From contig OY829538.1 in NCBI GenBank assembly GCA_963691705.1, positions 19,990,443-20,054,442 of the forward strand: 64,000 bases of DNA, read 5' to 3'. Shown in pieces: positions 1 to 11,258 of the stretch. A program made the translations under genes and the position numbers. The notes beneath the pieces are model-generated. The model worked only from the letters and a program-made list of their open reading frames with translations, did no database searches and was not told the DNA's origin. This stretch comes from Viola odorata. Lineage: Eukaryota > Streptophyta > Magnoliopsida > Malpighiales > Violaceae. How positions within the stretch are numbered: position 1 is the stretch's first letter; each line of letters opens with the position of its first letter.

Positions 1-488
1 GACTCGTCGTCATAACGGGGCGATATCGATATCACCCCTTTACGAGAATACAACTGAAAAATATTGTGAAACAATGCCAACGTAGGAGACTCAATCTCCT
101 TGAACCGGCACAGTGACGCGAAAGTGCTAACAACGCAAACGACGTTAGGGCTCAGTTGGGTCGGGTTCAAGTCAGAATCGGCCAGCAACAGTTTCATAAA
201 GGAATCAAGGGGAAGCCGGAACCCATGATCGAAAAATTTGGCATATAACACCCTACTATTATGAGGCATTTCACTATTAAGGCGGAGCAGATCAGAAGCA
301 ACTTTAATGGTGTAGCCTCCAGGGAGTTGAACGTTGAGCGCAGCTAATCTGCGATGAACTAAGGACAAGCTATAGAGAGAAGTAAGGGTATTATCAATCT
401 TCTCTTCCCCAGCAGATTTGTTAGAATCTTCTCCCTCAGAAATGGGTCTTTCCTCAACAACGGATTTTTTAGAGCGAGTTTTCGCCAT
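1..488 (-). CDS. Antisense gene A of R1, N-terminal exon, partial (putative gypsy-type transposon protein domain)
   Basis: The frame starts at an ATG on the minus strand (complement of 486-488), begins MAKTRSKKS and stays open to the window edge, about 162 codons. A core reading VLYAKFFDHGFRLPLD and a later LNPTQLSP segment resemble the plant 'putative gypsy type transposon' domain (Pfam Transposase_28 type). R3 carries the same gene at 32927-35234, where stops and a frameshift interrupt it, so R1 is the cleaner copy. A minus-strand TATA-like sequence lies at about 653-662, roughly 170 bp upstream. The function is unknown; a role in element propagation is inferred only from conservation inside the element. 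Confidence 0.65.
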   Translation of the reverse strand, partial: MAKTRSKKSVVEERPISEGEDSNKSAGEEKIDNTLTSLYSLSLVHRRLAALNVQLPGGYTIKVASDLLRLNSEMPHNSRVLYAKFFDHGFRLPLDSFMKLLLADSDLNPTQLSPNVVCVVSTFASLCRFKEIESPTLALFHNIFQLYSRKGVISISPRYDDE

Positions 489-652
489 AACTAATAAAAA
501 GAATGGAGCAAAAGAAAGAAATGATGTGTGTACCTTCGTAAAAGAAACACCAGGGATCCCAGAACGAAGAAGAAGGAGCGGCGAGTTAGTTTCCAGAAAA
601 ATGTGATGAGTCAGGAAAGAGATAAAAAAGAAAAGAGGAGGCGAGGAAAACA

Positions 653-662
653 TCATATATAA
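653..662 (-). promoter_or_regulatory. TATA-like box upstream of antisense gene A (R1)
   Basis: On the minus strand an AGGGTTATATATG motif lies about 170 bp upstream of the gene A ATG. The equivalent place in R3 (about 35406-35416) also reads AGGGTTATATATAATG. Conservation of the box next to the antisense start suggests that the antisense genes have their own promoter. Confidence 0.4.
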
Positions 663-1105
663 CCCTAAATGGGTCGAAAGACGCGACCAGTGTTCAACTG
701 ACATGTGGCAAAATAGAGTGTGGGAAAGACGCGACACGAGCGAAAGACATAACTTTTGAAAAAAGGGAGAAGACGCTTTAGTCCTCGCTGCTCCCTAGAA
801 GTCGTCTATTCAAACGTCTCACCATAAGAAGGACACATGTCTTCCTTCATCATTGCTTTTCGATCGCATTAATTAAGAGACTCACAACATTTAATGCTCT
901 GAAAAGTAGCGCCAACTTGGACTCATGGTCTTAAGAAATGGCGCGTCAGGAGAAGGGTGCTAATAAAGTATAAGCGGCATCAATAATACACTAAAACCCA
1001 ACGCCTAAGAAAGAAGAGACAAGGGCTCGGCAGCGTTGGCATTATTATAGAGAAAGCAAAGGCCAAATGGCTTTATGGTGTGATAGCTTGAAGAATAAAA
1101 GAAAT

Positions 1106-3338
1106 TCAAATAAGAATGAAATAGCAGTGAAGGGGGAAATCTAGGAATCCTTCGCGGCACGAGTCACCCGGTAGGGGAGTTCGTCGTGCAGCGCCATCAC
1201 TAAGCCCTTCTTCCTCTAAAGCAGATGAGTCGTCCCTATTCCCATCAACTCTATCCATTATAGTAGAAACATAATCGGCAATCTTGGCCGGATCAAAGGA
1301 ATCACTTTTGTAATAGGCTGCGAACCCAGAAGTAAAAGCCTCCGAGACCTTCTTTTTCCACCATTCCATCTTCGGCGGAATCCTGGCTAACTCCTCATTT
1401 TGGGCCAACACCTCCTCGCGAAGAAGAAGGATTTTCTTCTTTTCCATCGCCAATTATGCTTCCAGAACATCGACCATAGCTTTTCCTTTAGACCTCTCCC
1501 TATTCAGCTCCTTTTGGGACTCGTCTTGAAGACGCGAGAGCAGCCTTGATTAGTCTACCGCCCGGTCAAGTTGCACCTTTTGAGCGCACATCGCGCTAGC
1601 AAAATTTCACAGTTCATTGACGTAAGCCTCGACCAGATAGCCTAGATGGCGAAAGGCATCCAGAGAATCATTCATGACATGCTTGTAGCGAGCCCTCGGA
1701 GAAAGTTGAAAAAACCTCTCTCTTTAGAACAGCTCATCATTTGCCCTATCAAGGGTGCCGAGAATTTGTCTCTGGAGAAGGGATTAGGCACCCCGGCAGC
1801 ACGAAGACCATCAACGCAAAACCCTGACAGATTCATACGGTAGCAGGGATCCCCGTTTGGGCCTTCAGGAGACAGATTGATCATGGGGGTCGGAGGACAG
1901 TCTCTAGTGCTCACGTCTGAAATAGAAGTAAAAAACAGTCGTGGAAGAGTCTTGGGCGGTAGCTTAGAAGCCAGGCTCGCGGAAGAAGTCGCCACCACAT
2001 CCGGAATGCAGTGAGAAATTGGAGAATCAGGAGCGTTAGCCGGCGTAGGAGGATCTACCACTAACAAGACTTCACCAACAGAAGGAAGGACGATTGTTGG
2101 TGCTTCAGCGATTTTCACGGTTTGAGAAGCGTCTGCCGCAAAAGAAACATTAGGCATCGCAGCAGCTACTGCGGTGACATTATCAGGAAAAGCCTCGATA
2201 GCTCGCTTGTTTATCTCTATCCTCAATTTTTTTCGTTGAAGCGAGGTAGCATGGCAGAGGTCTGGTTTGATATCCCTATCCTCGCTATCGCTGTCACCGC
2301 TGCTGTCGCTCTCAATTATCCTAGTCACGGACCGGCTCAGAGTTATTCCCCCACGTCGTAGCGGTAGCCAGTTATGGATAAAATGAGAAGCTCGGGCAGA
2401 GACGCCGCGCCCTCGCCCTCCCCTAACGAGTGTCTTAGTCCGTCCCCTTTTAGGCGGAACAACCTGATGGTCGGAGCTCCCGGTAGGAGGAGAGGCCGGT
2501 ATAGTTTGGAGCGGCACCATATTCAAAGGAGCATTAGCCCCTCTAGAGGACTGACAGTCAGTGTCTCCTGTTAAAAGAATGCGTCAGAATAACGAATAAG
2601 TCAAGAAAAAGTATGAAAAAAACCGAACTCACCCATAATGCACTCTTTGAGAAGCCTGTACGAGGTGAATTCTCGGATACAGAAAGACGTATTTATATCT
2701 AACAAGGCGTTAGCCCGCTCCAACTCAGTCCTGGACAGCACCGCTGGATTCGCCCAGAGGGGGACTATAAGCTCTTGATTAAAATTTATGCGCCATAAAC
2801 GGGATGGTAGCTCGAGGATGAAGAAACTACTCTTCCAGTCAGCAACCGCCCCCTCAAAGCCATGAAACCGCTGCCAGAACAACTGCACGAACGCGTCATC
2901 CCATCGTGGAGTGATATTGACTAAACAATCATGGCAGGTCATGCTAAAGAATTTGCGAAATAAATTGAGAGATGGGGCAAAAATGTTCTTCAATTCGCAA
3001 GCGCGAAGAAATGCATAAACCCCACACCAGGAAGAAGGGGTTATCTGAGCGGGATTAAGCTTATACTCCCGCAGCAGCGCTAGTATTGAATCATGAACTG
3101 GGAAACGAAAGCCATAAAGAAACATTTTAAAATAAACTAGCCTACAGTGTCCCCATGCTAGATCGTGGAGTCGCATGGTATCTTCAGGAATCAAAGGCTC
3201 ATGTCCAAGGGGAAAGGTAATACCATGCTCCTCTAATTCGGCTTTTAAAACCATCTCGCATGTGAAAATACTGGGTATTCGTGCGATCTCTGGATCCATT
3301 GGTTTCCAGAGAACTCGACTGGGCCTACTTCTAACCAT
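1106..3338 (-). pseudogene. Antisense gene B of R1: two-exon protein with transposon-type N-domain, basic/proline-rich linker and coiled coil
   Basis: Exon 1 (3338-2633) starts at an ATG and encodes about 235 residues, with a core YGFRFPVHDSILALL and LNPAQITPSSWCGVY, typical of the plant Transposase_28 family. It ends in ATGG followed by GTGAG. The acceptor AACAG lies 65 nt further on, at 2568-2570, and exon 2 resumes in frame (GDTDCQSSRG) from 2567. Exon 2 has a Pro/Ser-rich linker with basic patches, an acidic SDSSGDSDSEDRD stretch, and then a coiled-coil region rich in Lys, Glu and Leu (1106-1660). A frameshift near 1740 and stops break the C-terminal part. R3 has the same intron in the same phase. 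Function unknown. Confidence 0.65.
2568..2632 (-). other. Antisense intron in R1 gene B
   Basis: The 65-nt interval begins GTGAGTTCGG and ends TTTTAACAG on the minus strand and joins a split glycine codon. The R3 copy has a 67-nt intron at 37277-37343 with the same phase and the same flanking residues (IMG before, DTD after). Confidence 0.65.
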
Positions 3339-3840
3339 AATAAACCAGTAAATAGAAGATCTGAAAGGATAAAGCAGTACCTTGAAAGGAAAAGATTCAC
3401 AGGCGAGCCGACGGAGGGTGGCAGACGAGCAAGAAGTTCTTCCAGAAGAAATAAGGAGAAGACAAGAGAGAAAATTCGAAACAAGGGCAAAAAAGTGTTG
3501 GAAAGAGAAAATGGTTCCTTCTTAAAGGGCCAAATGCCACCGCATTAATTGAACTGCGAATTGAGCCAAGACGCGTGTAAAGGAAGACAGCCACGTGGAG
3601 CTACATTTAAGGATTTAAAAATAAAACAAGAAGTTATTCGCCACAACTTCCCAAATACCGGTTAATTTTGACCAAGTCAAGTGGTCAGGGAGCGGTTGCC
3701 GCGATAACGCTAACCCTTCGCGTTAGCTATCAACAAAATTAAAAGGCTGATGAAATGACAGCGGCAGAAGAAGGAAAATAGGAGATCATTTTATTCATCA
3801 GGAGCCATACGGCATCTACATTGCGCCTAGCGCCTAAGCC

Positions 3841-4263
3841 CTAATCCTCATCAGGCCAGTACATATCATAATAGTAAACCTCATCATCATCCGAAAGCAG
3901 TAGCCCCCCGGTAGCAGGAAGGAGGGGCTCATCCATTCTCTTCTCCTGGTCTAGCCTTGACGAGCCTGATTTCTCCTCAATGGCTGACGCCACCGTTTCA
4001 ACACCGACGCTGCCAGAAAGAACCTTCTCCGGTGAACGGTCGCAAGAAAAAAATTGCTTGTTGCTCTTTCGAGTAAAAGGGGCAGGAGAGTCAAAGGACA
4101 TGTCAGGCGCCTTGGAGGTCTTCTTCCTCGGCCTTTTGCGCCCCTTCAGGCGGACTGGTGGCCTCCATGGGGGCGACGGAGGAGGATGATCCGAATCCGG
4201 TGAAGTCGGAGGAGTCAGCAGGGAGTCGCGCGCCGCAATATCAAGGAAATAGGAATCTGTCAT
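3841..4263 (-). CDS. Antisense gene C of R1: 140-aa basic protein with acidic, Tyr/Trp-rich tail
   Basis: An intact ATG-to-stop frame of 140 residues. The N-terminal third is rich in Pro, Ser and Asp (TPPTSPDSDHPPPSPP). It is followed by a strongly basic nuclear-localisation-like patch, KGRKRPRKK (about residues 40-48). The C-terminus is an acidic aromatic tail, LSDDDEVYYYDMYWPDED. The R3 copy (38519-38932) keeps the basic patch and the tail almost unchanged but has a Trp-to-stop change. A TATA-like TTATTTAAAG lies about 70-80 bp upstream on the minus strand in R1, with a similar element in R3. I recognise no named family. A nuclear protein that contacts a partner through its acidic tail is an inference. 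Confidence 0.6.
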   Translation of the reverse strand: MTDSYFLDIAARDSLLTPPTSPDSDHPPPSPPWRPPVRLKGRKRPRKKTSKAPDMSFDSPAPFTRKSNKQFFSCDRSPEKVLSGSVGVETVASAIEEKSGSSRLDQEKRMDEPLLPATGGLLLSDDDEVYYYDMYWPDED

Positions 4264-4593
4264 TGATTCACAAACAATTAGGGTAGAGAAATAAGAAGAA
4301 GAAGATGAACAGGAAAAGGGAAAAGAAACTTCTTTAAATAAGCCACATCAAAGAGATACTCTAATCTCTTCGCGTGCCTCTGGGAAGCAATTAATACGCC
4401 TGAAAAAGAGCAACCATAATTGCAGAATTTGATCCGACACAGGCACGCCCGCTCGAAAAACACACCAATCAAAAGGCACCAAAAAACCGCCCAACCACCT
4501 ACCACAGGAAAGGCGGCGCAGAGAACGGTTGAGCAAGGCATTTATGGCTGATTTCCATAATACGATCCCTACGACACTACATCCTAAGAAAGA

Positions 4594-4612
4594 CTCATTT
4601 TCGGTTGGGCTT
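4594..4612 (+). repeat. Upstream copy of the pre-LTR motif in R1
   Basis: CTCATTTTCGGTTGGGCTT lies here. A near-identical copy lies at 5346-5364, directly before the 3' LTR, with gene D between them. The same pair exists in R3. Confidence 0.75.
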
Positions 4613-4771
4613 GCAGCAACTGCTCCCAACTGACACAACAAGCAACAAGGTAGGGAAAATGAAAGATGGTGAAATAAACTAAAACAACATTTTATTCATT
4701 CATGGCCTTAGCGGCCTAAGCACCTAGGTGCGTACACAGGAAATATAAAAACAAAGGGTGGCGGTCAGCAG

Positions 4772-5155
4772 TCAGGCGTGAGACCCAACATCGTCATCCT
4801 CTAGCAGAGTAGGGATCTCTCTCAGGGCATCAGTCACGGAGGTCAGCTCAGAGGAAGAAATCCTCATACCCTTCAAGCAGCACTCTAGTAGGTCCTTCCT
4901 CTGCCGCAGCGTGGTGATCACCACCTCGATGTGGGAGACAACATCAGCCAACTTCGCCATGCTCTCCAGAGGGCTAAAATCCTCCAGAGAAACCGCACCC
5001 AGCCTGGACTGCAGATGAGTCATCATCCCCTGGAGCTCCAGAATATCCTCAGAGATCTTGGTCAGCATATTCTCTAGAAAGCTGACGTCAGTATCATTAA
5101 GGTTCCTCAGAGTATGAGATTTGGAGATCAAGAAGTTCTTAGTAAGATTGTCCAT
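4772..5155 (-). CDS. Antisense gene D of R1: 127-aa small helical/coiled-coil protein, same family as two genes in the mariner-like element
   Basis: An intact frame from ATG at 5155. The composition (Leu, Glu, Lys and Ser in heptad-like spacing) predicts helices, and the tail is acidic (LLEDDDVGSHA). Over about 100 residues it aligns almost without gaps to the two small proteins inside the MLE (41780-42142 and 42496-42852). Shared landmarks are L.Q(R/K)K near the middle, LK ten residues on, and AL.EIP.L at the end. A TATA-like TATAAATTAATTC lies about 60 bp upstream on the minus strand. The cassette is bracketed by direct repeats (4594-4612 and 5346-5364). No function can be assigned. Confidence 0.65.
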   Translation of the reverse strand: MDNLTKNFLISKSHTLRNLNDTDVSFLENMLTKISEDILELQGMMTHLQSRLGAVSLEDFSPLESMAKLADVVSHIEVVITTLRQRKDLLECCLKGMRISSSELTSVTDALREIPTLLEDDDVGSHA

Positions 5156-5365
5156 GATAAAAGTGTTGTGAGAAGTGTGAAAAGATGTGAAAAATTGATG
5201 CGGTGGAAGAATTAATTTATAGGTTCAGAAAAGCAACGGATCGAGAAAGAGAGTCCCTCGGGAAATAAATCACCCCGTTATCTCAAAGACCGACAGATGA
5301 CATTGAGGCCGGAGATGAAGCGGTAGCCCTTGGTGGACACTCGGGCTCATTTTCAGTTGGGCTTA

Positions 5366-5956
5366 TGATAACAATAGACCTAACACCCGGGGCATTTTTC
5401 TCTTTGCACCCCGCGTTAGGGACCGAATGTTGTTATACCTACCGGACGAACAACCTCGAGGCCTTCGCCCTTTATCGAGCGATCAGCGCTGGGATGGTCG
5501 ACATCAACGCGGGGGGGGGGGGGGGGGGGTCCCACGAGGTCACTTTGTCATGACCAGGCGTTATCCCGTCCCAGGCTGAGCTTGCCTTTCCTAGAGGAAG
5601 GAAGGCGTTACCTTACCTAGGTGACGCCTACCCCCATATACATACCTAACGCAACGATAGCACACCATTGACGGAAATACCCACCGCCTGATAGGGCCGT
5701 TAGCGCCCATCATGGCCGAGTTCCTAGAAAACACCCCACTTTTGCCTATAAATACCCCCATAATTAAGGAAGAAGGTAAGCCTGATGTAGCTAGCAAAAG
5801 CTTTGCTACTTTGACCACTCATACTAACTTAAGCATCGGAGTGTTTAAGCCGAGACCCCCTCCCGGCGCCTTGCAGGTACACCGGACAACCACGGGCGTG
5901 GAATCCAATGAGTCATTCTCCCCTTCTACCCTTCGCCAACAGTCAAAATCTTATCA
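5366..5956 (+). repeat. 3' LTR of R1 (591 bp)
   Basis: The LTR starts TGATAACAATA and ends CTTATCA, so the ends form a 6-bp inverted repeat (TGATAA/TTATCA) as in R3. It has a TATA box, TATAAATA, at about 5747-5754, and the GGAGACCCCCTCC-like motif near its end is conserved with R3 as GAGACCCCCTCCCGG. A run of about 19 G at 5511-5529 is absent from both R3 LTRs. Confidence 0.85.
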
Positions 5957-6303
5957 TCACATATCTGGATAAAGGCCCCGATAACAGACCATGAGTTAGG
6001 GGTAATCTGGGCCAGGTTCATGCCATGGACCCCCAATAAACTATTTACCAATGGGTGAAGGGGAAACTGGAAACCGTATTGAAACATCATGGTATACATA
6101 ACCCTCCGGTTCCTAGATAGCCCGTTGTTCAACCTAATATTATAACCCACTACCCCTACCTTAATCTCTTTCGAGATGAAGGCATTAAAAGACATCAACT
6201 CATCATGCAACTCCATCTCGTTAGTTATTTATGAAGGGGTATCCTCGATCTATAATTCAGTCAGGTTCTTAGGCCTAATCCTAAGCTTAGCACGAGGAGG
6301 CAT
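5957..6303 (-). pseudogene. Antisense gene A-like fragment of R2
   Basis: The minus strand begins ATGCCTCCTCGTGCTAAG (from 6303) and encodes a short N-terminus with two early stops, followed by a frame containing MFQYGFQFPLHPLVNSLL and MNLAQITPNSWS. These are the core motifs of the Transposase_28-like domain seen in genes A and B. It is cut at 5957, where the R1 LTR begins. Confidence 0.6.
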
Positions 6304-6931
6304 AATTTAAACTAAAAAAAGGCCAAAAGGAATATGAGAGAAGGAAGCCGGGAATACCTGAAACGGTCGCGGGATTAAAAGGCACGCGAGAAACTGCCTA
6401 CGGTATGGCTGGAAATTGGAAACACGCAGGAGTAAGACAGGGCAACTACTGAGAAGGGCAGAGCAATCTAGAGAGGAGTGAGGCAAAAATTTTGAAAATT
6501 TAGAAAAAGGAGAAAAAGTGAAGAAATGAGGGGATAGATCGCCTTTTATAGGCCCAAGCCGCAAAACCCTAAAAGCAGAAGCGCCTACCGGGACGTGACA
6601 CGTGGAGAGACGTGCTCTTGTTTTAAACGAGGCGACGCGCCCACTCGCTCTGACACACCAACAATCTTTTTTTAACAACCAAGGCAGGACTCAACGGTCA
6701 CATCCGCTCAAGTGGACACAGAGGAGCCACGTCAACCTGCGAGTTTAGAGGCAATCATCACGCCTCGCGTCGCATTTAATGAAGCTCAGAACAATTAATG
6801 AGCCGTCCAATCAGCCAAAATTCAGTCAGGAGAGTCAATTAGAGGTCATCCGGGTGATCCCGGATGGACTGAGCAGAAGAAAACCACGGAAGCCCTTGGT
6901 AAACACTCGGGCTCGTTTTCAGTTGGATTTA

Positions 6932-7383
6932 TGATAATACACGGAAGACTACCCAATGGGGTATCACCCAATAGAATCATTGACCACACGTCACCATCTC
7001 TACAACGGTGGATATTCGTGACAAACGGAAGCGCCTTGAGCCGGTAGCCCCCCCGCCAACGGTAATTATCCTCAGCCTGCATTAAGTCCCATCGTTTTGT
7101 ACGCCACGTGGCCCGGTAGCGAAGACTGACGTGGGTATAAATACCCGCCTCCCCTCTTACTTGAAGGGGAGCCATAAATCAGCAGCCTCCAACTAGAATA
7201 CGGTATTCATTCACCATACTTCTTCCCATACACAATCTCCAGGTACTAACTTGATCTTCGGAGATTCTACACCGGAGACCCCCTCTGGTGTTTTGCAGGT
7301 GATATCGGAGAAAGGACGCCATCCACCTCAAGGCGCCTATTACCGGAATTACCCTCGCCCCTCATCCGGATCCGGACCTATTA
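6932..7383 (+). repeat. LTR of R2
   Basis: It starts TGATAATACACGG, has a TATA box TATAAATA at 7136-7143 and the motif GGAGACCCCCTCTGG near 7273, matching the R1 and R3 LTR architecture at low identity. The right end is degraded: the expected TTATCA is not exact, and the best candidate end is CCTATTA near 7383. Confidence 0.6.
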
Positions 7384-8931
7384 GTTACTATAACAGAAAT
7401 CTTAGATTTCAGGATAATTACAGAATTCTTAATTTACTGGGTGCTTTGTTCTTGTCCCTGCATTATCTGCCCTAGCCGTCAATGGTTGTTGGTTTATGAA
7501 GTTCACCTGCTAACTCAACATTTCTCTCTGTTTATTTCTTTGGAACAACGCAAACATTGACACGGAAGTTTTTAACGATAGTCACCTCGTTAGATCATTT
7601 GGAAACTATTTCTTTAATGAAAAACCAGTTAACTCAAGAATATGAGTAGGTGTAGAATATATTTATTTATTTATTTATATTAAGCGAGAAGTTTAATACT
7701 TTTTTCCGCTTTTTATTAATATTCTGTTATGTATCTGCATTTTATCCTCTGCATTATTCAAAGATCAGCTACTAGCTCAATTGGACAGGAGATCTGTCTG
7801 CCCTATAATCCGGTGACAAGATGATCAGGTGTAGTCTTAATCGCCCAGCTTCTAATGTTTTGGTTTAGTGGATAGCTGTTGTCTTGTGTAGAAAAGCTAT
7901 GCTGTGGCAGTTTCTCATGTTCAAGATTCTGCAAAGGTGGAGCATTTTCTTGGTGGCTTCTTTGGGACGAATTAACCCCAGAAATGATCGAGTTACATCT
8001 GATTGAACTCGTCGTCTTTTCTGTTCAACTACACCTTAAATTGTTGACAGTCTAATGCTACATTTTGCAAAATTTTCTTGGCTAATCTTAAGTAATACAC
8101 TAATTTGTCATAGTCATTTTCAGTTATCAGCATTATGTTTCATGCGTCATAGTAACAGAGATCTTAGATTAGAGAAAGTCTCAGTATTGCTGCTTGTTTT
8201 GAAAGGCCTTTGATGATCCATCTTTAAGTATTAATTTTGGACATTGTTTTTGAAGCAGTAGAACTAAATAAAAGGAGATTGGGTGGTGAGTGAGGTAGAG
8301 TTTTGTTTAAATGCTTATTTGGCAGGCCGTCTATCCAATCACAGCTCGTCGGTGCCCTTACCACTAGCTACCAACCAACCCACACTATTAAATTATTAAT
8401 ACATTTTATTCCCAAACTGCCCTTCTGTCTCTCATTCCTCCCTCATTCTTCCTCATTATGCCCAAATTGTCCCTTTTATGGGTCTGCCCAAACGCTCTTT
8501 CGAAATGACACAAATGACCCTCATTTTCTTTCCTCCACTATCCTTCAAATAAATAGAAAAACATACATTTAGCTAATAAATTAGTAAAATATTTTTTGAA
8601 GGATATTGTATATAGGATTTCCAAAAACTAGATGGAGAACCAAACCACACTATACTATTTGGTCTAGTAAGGGGTCTGAATAAAAAACCCAACTACCTGA
8701 TCATAATTATGTATACATTTTGATAATTATATTACAGATATTATTAATATTAATTATATATGCTTATAACAATGACCATTGCATTTAATTTTGGGCTTTT
8801 AATTTTGAGAGTTACAATTAATCAAAATATAGTGGACTCATTATTAGTCCATGGAAAAAAATGAATTTGTAAGCCAAATATAATTTTATGGCCTAGAATT
8901 GAAATGGGCCTAGTCTAGTTGTTATAAAATA
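7384..8931. other. Intergenic, no gene recognised
   Basis: AT-rich sequence without a supportable coding frame. The longest plus frame (8303-8572) is low-complexity and lacks any domain. I see no RNA gene. Confidence 0.5.
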
Positions 8932-9181
8932 CTCTATTTGGATTCAAATAAATGACGTTTTAGAACTGAGTACGAAAATTAAGGTAATAATCGGTAAAAG
9001 TATTTTTAATATTAAACAAACATCTCTCTCTTCTATATTAAATAAGTTGACTAATAAGTATTCATTTTTCTCCTGCATATTAAATAAATTAATCATAAAG
9101 TACCTAAAAATTTGTAAAACGTCATTTATTTGAGTTAAATTTTTTTAGCCCGAAACGTCACTTAAAAAAATATAGAGGGAG
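8932..9181. mobile_element. Stowaway-like MITE (250 bp)
   Basis: The right end reads GAGGGAG followed by TA (inverted: CTCCCTCTATATTTTTTTAA). The left end reads TA then CTCTATTTGG. Internal inverted copies of AAATAAATGACGTTTTA occur at both sides (about 8946-8962 and 9117-9134). The TA flanks, size and TIR type fit the Stowaway (Tc1/mariner) group; the left TIR is degenerate. Confidence 0.6.
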
Positions 9182-11200
9182 TAAAACATAAAAGGCTTGA
9201 AGCATTTAAAAAATGTCTAAGTTTGATTTACGAGTTAATACATCTAAGGGTCTCAAATATTTATCGTTTCACTTTAATGAGTCTCATTTTTTTTTTATCG
9301 ATCGCAAACGTTTTATCCATTAGTTCTTTTAAGTCCCAATCATGACAAAATCGACTAACAGAGACAAACTCCGTTAACTATGAACATGCGATATTTTTTA
9401 ATATTTTTTTTACTGACGTGGCATTTCATGTCATAAACAGAAAATAGAAATTACAATTTTTTTGAAAAAATAATGTTTCAAGAAAAATTTAAAAATATGA
9501 TTTCAAATTGAAAAAAAATGCAAAACTTGTACAAAATTTTAAAAATAAAAATAATTTAAAAGACCACTAATGTTTATGTAATCAATTTCAACTCCTCTCC
9601 ACATTATTGCAAAAATCAAAAAAACGTATAACCTTAAAAAAAATCAAGAAAAGTGCAAAAATGAAGAAAAATATTTCGGTGGGCTATTAGCACTCTCATT
9701 TGTCTACTCACACTTCTCTTTTTTTCTTTATAGATAAAAATACCCTAACTATTCTAATAATTAAAAGAAAAAAAAATAAGAGATGGTTTTTCCTCACTTC
9801 TCCCTTATTAGCATAATGAAAATAATATAAATAATAATTAGAGATGCCATTGTTTTTTCAAATTTTAAGCGAAAAATTACTAATAGTTAATGAAAAACTA
9901 TTCAAAATTTAACGGCAAAATCAAAACAAAAAAGATAAAAAACGTCTAGAATTAAATCAATTATTTTGTACTTAAAAAACCTAATAAAGAAAATATTATT
10001 ATATGCGGGATGAAATTGAAATTTGCGTAAAAAAAATGAGCAAGCAATGGTTTCCTTTTCCTTCCCTTCTAGAAACCGATTGAGATGAGATAGAGTAGAG
10101 AATCGTAGAGAGAGTGAGAAACAAACTTTGCAATCCATATCTATTTATTGCAAAACAAACCAAGATTGAATCAAAACAACACCAAAACAATTAGCAAAAT
10201 AATTAATTTCCAATGGGTGCGACAATACAATATGTACATGAAAATTTACAACTTCAATATGTAATTTGAGAATAATGGTGTCTAAATGTCTTACAACTTG
10301 GGTAGGTGTAGGCTTTCTATAAAAAATTAACATTAAAATTAAGATCGGTCTTCAATGCTAGATACATGATATTGTTACAAATTTTATATTTTTAAGTGTT
10401 ATTGATATTTGAGTGGTGTGAGTAGTTCATCACTTTCATTCTTTAAGCAATAAATTGCTAATTTAACTAATGTTTGAAGTAATTTTGTAAAATTAGAACA
10501 ACAGAAACTACTTGTGAGGTAGAGAAGAAAACAAATAAATATGTAAAAGTCCCAACAGTTATTATTATTTTAAAATAAAATAAAATATAAAAGACTTAAT
10601 CAAGAATAGAAAACAAGACTACATCACACTTTTTCCCTTTTTGTTTTCTTCAAATTTGCTACCTATACAAATTACTATATTGAAGGAGTAAATTGAATAG
10701 GAAATCTTTCCAAATGCACAACTAAATCTCCTAAAATATATTTTTAATTTTCTATTTTTATCACAATAGAAAAGAAGAGTAAAAGAAACGAAAAAGAGGG
10801 CATTATTGTAATTGCGAGGGTTCGCGTAAAACTCCAGACATAAGTGGTATTTGTGTAGTTAGCAGGGGCAAATATGAGAATCCCAGAAAACAAAGATTAC
10901 AAAACACAAAGACCCAACTGCTGCCGAAAGCATCCGTTTCGTTTCTATTGGGGTTCAAGTTCAACTCAACCCTTTTTCTTTGTTTTCTTCTTCCTTCCAT
11001 TCTTTTATATTTCTTCTCCAATCTAATGTACCCAATCTTCTAATCTACCAACATTGCCACCAGCACCACCACCCTCATAAAAACCTCTTTATAATGCAAA
11101 AATTAGAAAGAAAAAGAAAAAGAAAAAGACCAAACCAAAAGAAAAAAAACCAAAACAAAAGGTGGTAGTAGATGCATGAGCCACCACAATACACATCTAT
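9182..11200. other. AT-rich intergenic region and presumed upstream region of the Soloist gene
   Basis: No coding frame can be supported. Homopolymer A and T runs are common. Around 9240-9420 there is sequence of the kind often left by old non-autonomous elements, but I found no ends. Confidence 0.4.
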
Positions 11201-11207
11201 ATCTTCT

Positions 11208-11211
<4 letters not shown>

Positions 11212-11257
<46 letters not shown>
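11212..11257. repeat. ATC trinucleotide microsatellite in the presumed 5'UTR/promoter of the Soloist gene
   Basis: About 15 uninterrupted copies of ATC/TCA, followed by a CTT-rich stretch. It lies about 145 bp before the proposed 5'UTR splice donor. The poly-Met and poly-Asp frames read across it are artefacts of this repeat. Confidence 0.9.

Positions 11258-11258
<1 letters not shown>

Larger units (their letters stand above)
1..5956 (+). mobile_element. Retand-like (Tat lineage) gypsy element R1, 3' portion only
   Basis: This is the 3' part of an LTR retrotransposon whose left part lies outside the window. It is recognised by collinear similarity to the complete copy R3 (28175-40610): the order antisense gene A, B, C, D, then 3' LTR is the same in both. 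Plus is the element's own sense strand; all four recognisable genes here read on the minus strand. Antisense ORFs between integrase and 3' LTR are known from Tat-lineage elements such as Retand and Grande. Genes C and D are intact here, whereas their R3 copies are broken, so R1 is the better reference for those two proteins. R1 lies within another related element, R2. Confidence 0.85.
5957..7383 (+). mobile_element. Related element R2, 3' end, interrupted by R1
   Basis: Immediately right of the R1 LTR is a fragment of an antisense gene of the same family (5957-6303), then 630 bp without a recognisable gene, then a pre-LTR motif (GGGCTCGTTTTCAGTTGG) and an LTR from 6932. Genes B, C and D are absent between the antisense gene and the LTR, so R2 has a simpler 3' region than R1 or R3. 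Confidence 0.65.

Noticed and set aside
8303..8572. 89-codon plus frame in intergenic DNA
   Set aside because: CT-rich low-complexity translation, no homology recognised, no splice partners.
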